From Pomacea canaliculata (taxonomy: Eukaryota > Mollusca > Gastropoda > Architaenioglossa > Ampullariidae): a stretch of DNA of 64,000 bases. This document shows positions 49,972-61,200 of the stretch, in pieces (positions within the stretch are counted from its first letter, which is position 1; each line of letters starts with the position of its first letter). The stretch lies in assembly GCF_003073045.1 (NCBI RefSeq), contig NC_037595.1, forward strand, positions 7,243,509 through 7,307,508, given 5' to 3'. Position numbers and translations under genes: made by a program. The notes beneath the pieces were generated by a model. The model worked only from the letters and a program-made list of their open reading frames with translations. It was not told the DNA's origin and made no database searches.

Positions 49972-52900
49972 ATGCCGTATTTCAAGATCAAAGAAAAAAA
50001 GAAACCCACAACGATAGTGAAGATTTACAACAACTTGACAGGGCGATGGGTAACCCTTAAAGAGAATAAGCGAAAGAAAAAAGACACAGTTTCAGCTGCT
50101 CCCTCCCAGCCAAACACAGTTATTGCTACTTCCTCCCAGCAGCCGATCCCGACAACATCATCCATCAATGTTGAGCCTATGGCTGTAGGTATGTATGAAG
50201 GATCTTCCCTTTATGAACTTTTTTTTTTAGTAATATGGTGACAGTTTTATTTTATTTATTTTTCTTGCTTATTACTATTATTGTTATGATCGAGAGAGTT
50301 ATGTCCCTTCTCCTAGCAGGCTGAGAGGATCGGGTCTCATTGATATTGTTTATGTTTTGTATTGTTTATGTTTTGTTTTGGTGCTTCAATTTGGGTGAAA
50401 GTGTTGGACTATTGTGTTTACATGTGCTTCTGCTGCGTTTTCGCCCTTTACTGTCGAACGCAGCGAGTCCTCGCATTGTTCTTCTTTCTACATCTTTGTT
50501 ACTATTTTGTTCCACATCTGTGTTACTTTTTGTTAACATAACTTGTTCTACATCTTTGTTACTATTTGATGATCTTGTTCAGCGCAATAAGTTGGCTTTA
50601 GGCTGAGATATTGCTCTTTATAAATTCCTACTTATTATTATTAATATTATTTTTATTAACAACCTTCTCCATAATGCTAGTCCCTTTTCACATCCTTCCT
50701 TTTGCAACACAGTTATTGCTGCTTCCTCCCAGCAACCGATCCCGACAACATCATCCATCGATGTTGAGCCTATGGCTGTAGGTATGTATGAAGGATCTTC
50801 CCTTTATGAACTTTTTTTTTTTTGTTGTAATACGGTGACAGTTTTATTTTATTTATTTTCTTGCTATTACTATTATTATTATTATGAGAGAGTTATGTCC
50901 CTTCTCCTAGCAGGCTGAGAGGATCAGCTCTCCTTGATATTGTTTATGTTTTGTTTTGGTGCATCAGTTTGGGTAAAAGTGTTGGACTGTTCTGTTTACA
51001 TTTGCTTCTGCTGCGTTTTCGCCCTTTACAGTCGGAACGTCCTCCATTGTTCTTCTTTCTACATCTTTGTTACTATTTTGTTCTACATCTTTGTTACTTT
51101 TTGATGATCTTGTTTAGCGCAATAAGTTGGCCTTAGGCTGAGATATTGCTCTTTATAAATTCCTACATTTTATTATTATTAACAACCTTCTCCATAATGC
51201 TAGCCCTTTTTCACATCCTATCATTTTACTCTCAGCTCTCTTTGCAAATTTTGCATTTTTATTATTATTACATCAGGATCTCTGCCTACTGTGCATTTTT
51301 GTAATGACCATCTACAGTATAAGAGCACTCAATTGTTTGAAGAAATGAGTTGCTTTCAAACATCCTAGAAGAATTATAAGTAGGTACAGTCGGACCTTGA
51401 TAAGTCGAACTCAAAGGGACCTGAAAAAAAATTCGACTTACTAAGTTTTCGAGTTAGAGAATATGGTGTAATAGGCGCATGTGTTTGGCTGGGAACTAAA
51501 TTCGATATAGGGATGTTTTTGACTTAGCGAAGGTCGACTTATCGAGGTCCGACTGTAAAATGTATTTATTGTATTGTGCCGATAATTTTATGCCACTTTA
51601 TCTGATGTGTGAATGTTTGATTTCAGGAAGAGCATTGGGAAAGAAGGGGCGCAATTTAAGCTTCCCCTACAAGAAACACTTTCTGGCACCTGTAGTCAAA
51701 GTTACAGGGATGCCAGAGGGTGTTGAATTTAAACACCCTTCCAAATATACAGTTTCAGAATTAAAGAAAATAATTGCCAACAAGGCTCACATCAAGATGG
51801 AGCTTATAGCACCGAGGTAACATTTTTTAAGTTTTCCTCATACATCAGAATCAGAATTTTATCAAAGGTAGATGAATATACTGTATATTTTTGTATACTA
51901 TATAATGTGCTGTTGCACAAGGAAATAATATACCTCGACAGCTGTGATCTTCAGCCCATTAAGATTTCTTTCTTAAATACACTGAAGAATCATTGCATTG
52001 TATACCTGATGCCACAGAGGTCATGCAAACCAGTGTGGTGGTGGATATGTAAGTATATTAGTGTGAGACACTAGAGAATAAATAAAATGTATGTGGAAAT
52101 AGCAGCAGTCAATTTTATTTTCAATATTATTTACAGTAGTGGATCAGTTTTAACAATATAGGATCTGTTTATTCTGAATAGTACAGTACAGTGTGCAGGA
52201 TATGTGAGTATACTTTACTATATTCAGGATTTTTTCCAATAATTTGTACAAAAGCAGATCAGTTTGAACAATACAGGATTCCAATGGGTCTGTTAATTTT
52301 GAAAGCAAAGCACATTATAGTGTGAGATATCATGCTTAAATCTTTGTTTTTTTCAGTTTCATGATAAGGTTATGGTATGATGTATTCCATCTATACAAAT
52401 GTCATTGTGCAGTGTGGCAGAAGAACCGAGTCTGTGTGCTGCAGATTTCCAACAAACACCAGTTGTGGCGGATGTGTGAGTATACTAGTGTGAGACACTG
52501 GAGAATAAATACAATGTATGTGCAAATAGCAGTAGTGGATTTTATTTTCGATATTTTTTACAGAAGTGGATCAGTTTTAACAATATAGGATTTGTTCATT
52601 CTGAATGGTACTGTACAGTGTGAGATCTCATGCTAACCTTTTTGGTTTCTTCAGTTTCATGGCCTCAGACCCACCTTCAGAAGTAGTACAAACCACGTTG
52701 GTGCAGGATATGTGAGTATATTTCACAATAAAACACTGTAAAATATGGTGAATAGTTTAGAATAGTTTGAAAATATGTAAGTCTAATGTAACTGTCATTA
52801 TTATGCAGTGCAGCTAAAGAATGTAGCAACTGGAGTGGTGCAATATTACCCGAGAATGTTGGATTTATCAGGATCATTTACAGAGCCTTTAATATTCTAA

Positions 52901-54379
52901 GATAAGCCATACAATTTTGTATAATTATTGGCATTGATTAATTTGTTTTCTTTTCTGACCAGGGAAGAGGCGCCTATAAGCACTTTGCAACATAGTAAGG
53001 CAACTGATTTTCTCATTAATGCAAGGCAAAGAAAGCAAAAATTTTATATATCTGTGATATCAGTGTCTCTATGCAAACATGTATCTGCTGTTTGTGCGAT
53101 ATTATGCAAATATAAAAAACCTATCACGATTCACTTAAAGCAGAGACATATTTACAGGATGCAGTGTCTGAGAAAGCTGAACAGATGACCATTTTGCTAC
53201 CTATCATCAGTCCCAAAACTGTGACAACACCAAATGTACACAAGGAAAACCCTGTTTGTAGTCATTACATTATCCTGCCTATGTAAAACACAATGCTAAG
53301 GCTACTGTTCCTTCATGAAGGCGAATTTTGAAAGGTCGCAATTGAATGAAACATATTGGTCATAGTGAAAGTAGACACTGATAAAACTTTTTTCACTCGT
53401 AAGTTTTTAATTTGATCTATTCATTTGTGTCCAGGCACAGTAAAGAAGAATTCTGCAAAGCAACACCAGGAATCCGGGCGAAAAACCAAAGAACAGGTGA
53501 TGATTCTTTGTTAATAGATTTGATAGGACATAGTTTACAACTGTTCCGCTTTTCTGGCTGACTGTATTGTTAAGTGTAGTGATATATATGTCTTGTCCAC
53601 ACTGTCCTTTGAATAAGTGACAGTCTTCTCCAGTACAATCAGATGTGCCAATCAGCAGATATATCTTTCTGATGTCAGCAGTATTTTTGTTGATGTAGAG
53701 TCACAGCTAATATTTAATGTTGTTATGCAGGATTCAGAACTCTGTGGACAGCAGAAGAAGTACTCATTGTCCAGCAACACTTCAGTCAGGAGTTGGCTGG
53801 GCTGAAGCCAGTTTCACGCAGCAGCATTGAGAGTTTTTTGGCCCAACAAACAGTGGTCAAAAGGACTTCTACTGCAGTGGGAAATTATCTATTAAGGAAC
53901 AGGTAACTTCCACACTTAACATAATTAAGGGCATCTGTCAGCATGATCCTTTATAGCTAGAAGAAAAAGAATATGTTTTTGTTGTCTCCAATATCAGCTT
54001 GTTTGGGAGGTGGGGAACAAACCACCAAAGTTCCACTAGGCAAGACATCAAAAAGCGTAATTAGGGTTGGATAAGACACGCCTTGTGCAAAGCACTTGAC
54101 ACCCTTGCCAGGTAGGCTGGAAATATCAGGGGACGAGGAAAGTTGGGAGGCCAAAGCAGACTTGGAAAATATCAGTAGAGAGCACGGCAATGGATGCCAA
54201 AACCACATGGGCCCAATTGAACTAAATAAATGGTGGTGGTGTCAGCTGTACTTAGAATTTGTAATAATGGCTTATGATATTCATTTCTTCTTGTACAGCT
54301 TGAAACATAAATTTTATTAATCTTACCTATAACTTCATGTTTCAGGAAGAAGAAAAACAGACCTAATGATCAGGGTTAG
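49972..54379 (+). CDS. putative transcription regulator: GTF2I-like repeat plus C-terminal SANT/Myb-like domain
   Basis: Multi-exon gene. Supported exons: 49972-50188 (ATG; basic KKKPTTIVKIYNN... region), 50713-50781 (in-frame near-duplicate of the end of exon 1), 51627-51816 (GTF2I-like repeat: LSFPYKKHFLAP, VTGMPEGVEFKHPSKY, ELKKIIANKAHI), several small duplicated exons near 52030-52715, 52963-52994, about 53433-53494, 53731-53902 (RTLWTAEEVLIVQQHF ... VGNYLLRN, a helix-rich SANT/trihelix-like block) and 54346-54379 (basic KKKNRPNDQG, stop). Phases agree at the first three junctions and the last three. The middle (51.8-53.5 kb) is not fully resolved, and one junction near 53433 does not fit my exon model. 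GTF2I repeats are DNA-binding modules of TFII-I family factors. The domain call is from pattern memory, not a profile search. Confidence 0.65.
50100..51200. repeat. tandem duplication of exon plus intron, about 590 bp unit
   Basis: Copy one (about 50115-50690) and copy two (about 50707-51200) share the coding end (ATTGCT.CTTCCTCCCAGC ... GAGCCTATGGCTGTAG), the donor GTATGTATGAAGG, and most of the following intron (TCCCTTCTCCTAGCAGGC, GCGCAATAAGTTGG, ACCTTCTCCATAATGCTAG). Copy two starts right at a functional-looking acceptor (CAACACAG) and is phase 1-1, so it adds 23 codons without shifting the frame. Confidence 0.9.
51387..51555. mobile_element. 169 bp Tc1/mariner (pogo/Tigger-like) MITE
   Basis: Inverted termini CAGTCGGACCTTGATAAGTC and GACTTATCGAGGTCCGACTG pair almost perfectly over about 20 bp, flanked by TA on both sides (51385-51386 and 51556-51557), the target duplication of this superfamily. 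It lies in the intron before the GTF2I-like exon. Confidence 0.85.
52030..52690. repeat. tandem duplication of small exon and intron, about 425 bp unit
   Basis: Sequence from GGATATGTAAGTATATTAG through TGTGAGACACTAGAG, AATGTATGTGGAAATAGCAG and TTTACAGTAGTGGATCAG (52045-52150) recurs from about 52470 to 52580 with few changes. A third donor context GCAGGATATGTGAGTATA occurs at 52705-52720. The downstream acceptors TTTTTTTCAGTTTCATGATAAG (52345) and TTTCTTCAGTTTCATGGCC (52647) are also duplicates. It encodes diverged peptides such as VMQTSVVVDM and VVQTTLVQDM at exon ends. Confidence 0.8.
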
Positions 54380-54391
54380 GGTTAGGGTGAA
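54373..54391 (+). repeat. short interstitial TTAGGG repeat overlapping the stop codon
   Basis: GGGTTAGGGTTAGGGTGA: two to three telomere-type units. The TAG stop of the SANT-domain gene is the first TTAG. Too short to be a functional telomere remnant. Confidence 0.8.
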
Positions 54392-55864
54392 TCAAAGCAC
54401 CTTCTCACCCACACTGATGATGCTTGAGATGTTGGATTGAGTATGATGAAGGGCATTGTGTATTTTCAAGACACATTTTCACTGCCATATGTCATCTGTT
54501 TCACTGACTGAAGGGTGGGTTCTTTCTGGGTACTCCAACTTCTTTATCACCAACCACCTGTGTGATAATGTTACATGATACAGCCCACCAAATTCAAGAC
54601 ATTGGAATATTGCAATTTTTCCTTTTTAGTAGCTGTCAGTTACATTGAGCGATATGTATTCTTCATTGTGTTGTCTTTGCAGACATAAACGGTTTGCCTA
54701 GTGATGTGGTTTGAGCTTAGTGCAGAAAAAGCACATGTATGATTATATGAAATGTGTAATAGGAAAGTTGTGACACACTTGCTTTGTAACGAATATGTTG
54801 CTGTCCATGTGATTTTGACATGGTAGGGGGTTTTGGTTGTGTGACTGTTATGTAGCTTCAGATATGAACTGACTATTTGATCTACACTGTTGGTGTTGCT
54901 ATTGTGGTTATGTTGTAACTGATTATATAAAAATGCAATGAAGTGTAAGATTATAAGTTTTTTAAAGTTGGTCTTTATGATTAAATTCTTTGCTGGCATG
55001 CGTTTGTGCAACAGTGCTCCTTAGGATTCATCAAAAATTAAAAATTATTGTCATTTTGATTTGGTATAATGAAAAATTCTCAAGCATTGGTTTATAGCTT
55101 GCCTTTCAAACTTAACAATAAGGGATGACCAATTTCATGCCTTGTCAAATAAAACCAAGCATAATGTATCATATATTCTGTCATTTCTTGGCTTCATTTC
55201 ATGGTTTTTTTGTACTCAACTGTTGTGTCATAGAAGAAGCAGTTCTTATCTGATCCTTGGACTAGTCCCTAGAAGTTTGGGGGACATATTATTGGGTTGT
55301 TGCCATGTCTGGAGCTGATTGTTGAGGAAAGAACATATGCTTTAGTGTCTGGTCTTCACAGCAGCACCGAGTGTTTTGCCTGTCCTCTGCACTAGCACTT
55401 TCAGGCAGCAATGTTCGATTTATAGGAAACAGCTCGCCTGAGGAAGCAATTAAGTGGGTTGTAGCCCGAGTTCTTTTACAGGTTCGTGACATAGTAACCT
55501 AACATGCATGTAATATAATAAATCTTGTGAGGTACCCGAACAAACCTGTGAGCACAAGATACACAAAAGCATGCAGTAGGCTTATATAAAATGAGATGTA
55601 CACAAAATCTGAGATTGGCCTATGTACTGATAGCCAGTATTGGGTAATCTCAATTCGTAGAAGGGTACAAATGTCTTGGGAAGTGGTCTATTAACCCTAA
55701 CCCACACTGGTGACGATGGTGTACTTAAGGCACTTGACCTTTCTGTTAGTGGGGAATGAAGATAGGCAGCTGGTCTTGACCCGGTAACTCCGGACTTTTT
55801 TTTTTAAGGGCTGTTGTGGTACTAGTACTTCGATCGTTGAATGAATTCGGTGGCTGGAGGAGTA
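54392..55864. other. gene-free stretch
   Basis: 3' flank of the GTF2I-like gene. A polyadenylation signal (AATAAA) lies at 55148-55153, within TCAAATAAAACC. No further exon or element supported. Confidence 0.45.
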
Positions 55865-55998
55865 GGGGAGAATTGGTATTTATGCGAGCCAGCAACTAAG
55901 GCTATATCACGGCAAGGCAGTCAGCCATGTAAATGGATGCCATATGCACAAAAAGTGTGCCCGAGAAGAGAGCTGAACCTAGAACAGCCACCCCTCAA
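55865..55998 (-). repeat. SINE-like repeat copy
   Basis: Homologous to 33675-33805: GAATTGGTATTTATGC, CCAGCAACTAAGGC, ATATCACGGC, GTGTGCCCGAGA, GCTGAACCTAG. On the minus strand the terminal block corresponds to a GGTTC...CTCTTCTCGGGCAC tRNA-like head. Confidence 0.6.
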
Positions 55999-56586
55999 CG
56001 CAGCTGCTGGAAAAAAGTTCATGCCCTCCCCCTCCCCCACCCCCCAAAAAAAAGCAATAATCACCAGCACCATGGGTTATTGAAGAATATTTCCGTCAGT
56101 GCGAGTTTTACCAGGCAAGCTCCCCAGCCTTGAAGAATTCTTGGGTTGTGTAAGGGCTCCTTACTAGCTGAAAAAGGTCCCTTTTTTCGGTTGTTACACC
56201 TCTAGCCCGGCAGGGGGAGGGGGTGTAAGTGAGATCTGTATGGGATCCTTGCAGGTTTTGGACGAGTGCTCATCTTTTTCTCGCCCCTATACCCCATCCA
56301 TCTGGGTTTGTACACAGTCCTAAAATAACCCTTCAATATGCCTTCAAAACCCACTCGAAACCCTAATCAACACTCGGTGCGTTGTTCGCAAGCTTTTACT
56401 GTTAACGATCAGAAAGGTGGAACACACACACAAAAACAAAAACAACAAAAAACAAAAAAAATCCAATCGTACACCGTCCACATATATGTTATCCTTTAAT
56501 AATAAACATAAACAATATAGACATTTACATTTATTTACTGTTAAATTCCACAGAATCCTAATGTAGATAAGGAGATGCATCAAATA

Positions 56587-56655
56587 TAAATCAAAATCAA
56601 ATCATAACAAACTTTATTGTCTGTCGAGGAGACAGGACAGAAATTTTTCTTCGCT
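56587..56655 (-). repeat. retroposon 3' end, family shared with 11885-11955
   Basis: Reverse complement of CAAACTTTATTGTCTGTCG and flanks. It ends in an ATCAAAATCAAATCAT run, that is a TTGAT-like tail on the minus strand. See 11885-11955. Confidence 0.6.
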
Positions 56656-57114
56656 CATAAGGGCAGGCATACATACTCATACAGACATTTAACACACAGT
56701 TAGGAGTAAAGATACAAGTAGTTTGGGTCTCTGTCAAATGGTAAGTATTTGTAAAATGCTTACCATGAAATCAAACAGGATGCCATAAAATAAATTAGTT
56801 TATTCAGACTATTTAGATAGGTTATTTAGTAGATAAGTATTTCCATCCTGTGGTGAATTCGCGCCAACGGTCTTACTGGAGGAAGGATGGACGATGAAGG
56901 AAAAGGAACGGAAAGTAACTGACCGTCTATAAATATCTGGAAGTCTGTCTCGCATACAGATGTTATAGCTAGAGTGTGTGGACGAGCAGAGTTCACAGCT
57001 CATTTTAACCACGGAGTTTTATAATGTAACTCCGTGATTTTAACATTGCTATAGACAGGGTTGTTCTTTCGTGCGAAACGGTTACTTCCCTTTTACGGGA
57101 AAATCCGATAGCCT

Positions 57115-57280
57115 AGCCCAACGCTTAGCCTCTTGGGAAGTGACCCCTTGTAAGTCTCGGCGAGCCGTCACAAAGAATGTCACTAAACCGGAGCTTTCTT
57201 TATCATGCCTCGTTTTAGCAGTAAAACTGGAAAAAAAATCATTTGCCAGCTGTCCAGGGCTATTAGTTCGTGCTATAACT
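57115..57280 (+). repeat. segment homologous to 44640-44790
   Basis: The better-preserved member of the pair. It includes the start of an open frame beginning ATGCCTCGTTTTAGCAG at 57205. Upstream similarity continues for about 90 bp before the ATG, so the duplicated unit is not just coding sequence. Confidence 0.65.
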
Positions 57281-57391
57281 TAAAAGATGTTTCGGGAAAA
57301 CCCGTAAATACGAAACGCTTCCTCGTGACCGCTACAACCCGGAGATTGTATAAGGTCCTCGGACATCTCGATTACAGTCACTTTTCTGTAG
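57205..57391 (+). CDS. possible first coding exon of an unrecognised gene
   Basis: Open frame from MPRFSSKTGKKIICQLSR to GHLDYSHFSVE, ending at a reasonable donor (GTAGAG then GTGAGA). It is basic, with no domain I recognise. Its 5' part is duplicated at 44.7 kb in broken form. No matching next exon was found before the IAP gene, and its phase does not join the IAP start exon. It could be a spurious frame within a repeat. Confidence 0.3.
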
Positions 57392-57552
57392 AGGTGAGAC
57401 TTGTTTACAGTGGGGACATCGTCGGTGTTTCATCTGGGTCCTCCGGTTTCTACCCTTTTACCCAACGGCAAGAATTCGATGCCAGCTGCAAACTGCAATA
57501 ATACCAAATAAATATCAACATCATCGTCGCATTTCTTGGGATTTCCCAGGGC

Positions 57553-57651
57553 TATATATAGGTTGTACGTAACTTACACCCTGCCTAACCTTTGTTCAAT
57601 CCGACAGCTGAAGATTGCAGAACAACGCATTTAAGGACTCGATCTGAAGCT
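57553..57651 (+). promoter_or_regulatory. possible promoter and 5' UTR exon of the IAP gene
   Basis: TATATATA at 57553-57560 is TATA-like. About 90 bp further on, CTGAAGCT is followed by a consensus donor GTAAGT at 57652, fitting a non-coding first exon spliced to the exon holding the IAP ATG. Confidence 0.4.
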
Positions 57652-58255
57652 GTAAGTACCTATTCGTGTGTGTTGTCGAAACAATTTGATTCTCATTCAA
57701 CTATGGGAGTTAATTTGATAAGACAGAAACCACATTTCTCAAATAATCATTGAAATTTATGTTTACTGTTATATAACAAAGTAATGTTGATACATCATTA
57801 ATTTGTTGATCAGTTTTTCAATATTTCACTAACTCATCATTCACTCTATCGACACTCTATATTGGCTATATATATTTACGAATCGAAATAGGTTTGAAAG
57901 TATTGTCATCATGTAAAGTAGTGTTAAATATATCTATATTAGAAAGAGATACGAATACTATTAAAATAAAGGAGGGAGATAAGAGAATGTGACAGAGGGA
58001 GAGAGAGAGAGAGAGGAACAGATGAGAGAATCTGAGAGAAAGAGACAGAAAGTATGAGAGGAAGAATTTAAAACAAACTACAACTGAGCGATACTTACTG
58101 TGTGCAGTGTTCCTGGTCAATATAGTGAGGTTCAACTCTCGTCGTGGGCACGCTGTTCTTTCTGTGCATGTGGCATTACAAGCTGCCTGTCTTACTGTGA
58201 TATAACCCTAGTTGCTGTCCATCCTACACCACCATCGTCCTCATCAACACACAAC

Positions 58256-61200
58256 ATGGCTGTCGATCGGAACAATGATATGAGAGATGAGCTAGTTCGA
58301 CTAGGTACCTTCAATCGTTACAATCGGAAGGTGCCTCAGGGCATCTGGTTCGTAAAGCTAGCTGCGGCGGGCTTCTACCTCTGCTTGGGCGACAAAGTCA
58401 AGTGAGTTGTTTTTCTTCTCGGTGGTAAGGTTCTTGTCCTCAAGTTCTTTATGTAAATCCTATCCTTCCCCTCTGAGTATTCAAAAATCAACAATATACA
58501 ATTGAAGGTTTCTTCAATACATTAGCCAGTTAATGAGTTAGAAGGTGATGTAGAAATTAGAAACAGCGGCACGATGAAGACTATTGGTTTGTTAATCACT
58601 GCATCGCATGTCTGCATTTTTGACAAGATTTAAACGATTTCTGCAACTGTTTCTTGTGTTACGATAACATCTTAATTTCACCTTGTGCAGGTGCGCATTT
58701 TGTGAAGCAGAGATGGAGCTGGAAACATTTAAAGGTCGCAATCCTCTAGCAGTCCACCGTGAACAGTCACCGCACTGTCCTCTGGTTCTTGATGAGAACA
58801 CAGACAATAGAACCGTCCAGAAAGCCGGCCACACCTCATCTCTTTTGATGATCTCTAGTCTTCGTGCCGGTGATAGCCACGACAGATGTGAAAGTCAGCA
58901 TGTTGGCAGTGGTGTGCCAGAAGACCCAACAGAGTCTTCTACAGGGTCCTTAGTGCGATCCTTGTCTAGAGGCTCAGCCTCGCTTTCAGAGCCCAGCCAG
59001 TTGTCGTCTGGATCTGCGACAATGTCCACCGGACAACAATCAAGACATTCGTCTACCTCTGACAGGTTCACAGAGTCAGGGGTTAACTCGGGTGAAGGAC
59101 AAAGTCAGGAAAGGTCGATGCCTTCCATCACAGGGGGGCAGAGCTTTACAGCAAACCTGTACCTTCCAGAAGGTGCCACCGTGCCGCAGTCAGCTAGACC
59201 AGTTCAGGAGAACTTTGTAGCGACATCCCTTCCAGCGCACGGCAACCTAACCGACGGATCCCTCCCATCCCAATTATCTGCTTCCAATCAAGGAGAGAAG
59301 AAGATTCGAGATTCCTTTCACAGTCTTCCAAAACTCCTCCAAGACAGGGACAGGAAGCAGACCGGCAGCCGACCGGAGGACAGGGAACAGGTTCACCGCA
59401 GGTTGTGACATACGAACAGTTGGGTATCTACACCCAGAGACCAAAGAGACCCGACCTGGCTGTCACGACCAGCCGCATCTCCACCTTCTCATTATGGCCA
59501 CACAAAGACTCGCATCCACCCGAAGAGATGGCGGAAGCTGGCTTTTATTACACAGGTATTGCGATAAATTACCTGAAATAAATATCGTATGGGTATGTCA
59601 TTAAACTCGCAATCTCCCATAAGTCCTTTTGGAGAATAAGGACAAGGGTTACAAAAGACGAACAGGAAAGTCTCATTATAACGGAAACCGTTTTTCCACT
59701 GTCGTGCAGGTCATGATGACCTCGCCAGATGCTTCTTCTGCAAGGGTGGCCTCAAGACGTGGTCGCCGGAGTTGCGGCCGTGGGTGCAGCATGCCCAGTG
59801 GTTCCCCAAGTGTCCTTTCGTGCTGCAGGCCCAGGGCTCCGAGTATGTGCAAGCTGTGCAAGCTCTCAAAGACAAGGTCGATGTGGTGAGCATAATTCAT
59901 CTGCATTATAAACAACAAAATTTTAGTTTGCAGAGCAAAGATAGTTGCACGCCGTTGATTACAGTGAAGTATATTTCCCGTGCAATGGACCCTTCAAAAT
60001 ACAGCCATTAGATTGAGGAGAAAACAGAAAGGATGATTGCTTTGAAACAAATATTTTAAACGTTTGTCTATCAGTAGGGAGGAATTATATCAGCATACAG
60101 TTAAAAATACTGACAGCAAGAGAACAGTTATGAGAGACATAAACATTAGCGCACTAATATGAATGAACAAATTAAAACATAAGAACGCAATGAGTGTGTG
60201 TTATGTGTAAAATCATAAATATTTTCATTTTACAAGCTTTTTTAAGTATTACTACATAATGAAGGTTTGTTTAAAGAATAAAAACTCACAAAAAATTCTT
60301 CCTTATGCAGGTTTCACCCGAAGCTGTTCAAGAGGAAATTGCTTCGTCGAAACCCAAAGAAGACACAAGGTATGTAGTCTGATATATCCGAACAACTTTT
60401 CACTGCACTGAGTTAAAAAAAATTTTTTTTAATCTATGAAAGTTTGGTTTTTGACAAATTTTCTTGTATTTTATAATATACTAAGAGTTTAGTCACCTCA
60501 AACCAGGGTGATGACTAAATTGGCTTTGGAATATTTTTTTCAAGGCTCTAAACACTAACTCAGACCACTGGACCACTCAGAACCTGAACAAAACGATTTC
60601 AAGTAACAAAGTGTTTAGTTTTTTTCTTTTAATTCACAAAATTTCTGTGGGTGGTAATAATGGGATGTTTCTTGTTTCTGGGCTGTAGCTTTCTTGAAGT
60701 CCGCCTCTCATGGCGGAGCATTAAACTCATCAGAAGTTTTCTGGCCGTTATCTCAATCTACATAACCTGACTCATTTTGTTGTCTTTTCAATATTTCAGT
60801 TGACGATGACTTCAGTCGTGGAAAAGGTACAAGTCAAGTCACTCCAGATAAAACATCTGCAGGAGCAAGCAATGCAGAAAATGTGAACACAAGGGAGGAT
60901 TTTACAGAAAGTCGTCTCAACAGCCAGGAACTATCCTCGAGAGCAGGAGAGTTGGAGAGACTCGAAGCAGGTAAGGACAGATCACTAAAAGCAATAAATT
61001 TTCCAAAAGTTTGCTATTTTAATACATATAGCCCGAACGTAGAGGCCGATGTGATGGACCACATTAAAAGGACAAAATGAAAAAAAAAAATCAAAAATGG
61101 TTGCTTAGGAACTGCTGGGGGGAGAGGAAAAAAGGAGAGATAAAACAAGAACAAGAAACTCTTATAGAGTTCAGCTAGAGAAGAAGGAAAATCCTGATTA

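Noticed and set aside
53617-53805. 62-codon open frame overlapping the SANT-like exon
   Set aside because: It reads the 53731-53902 exon in the wrong frame; the other frame keeps phase with both neighbouring exons and gives the conserved WTAEE block.
54373-54391. interstitial telomere or chromosome end
   Set aside because: Only two to three TTAGGG units, flanked by ordinary gene sequence on both sides.
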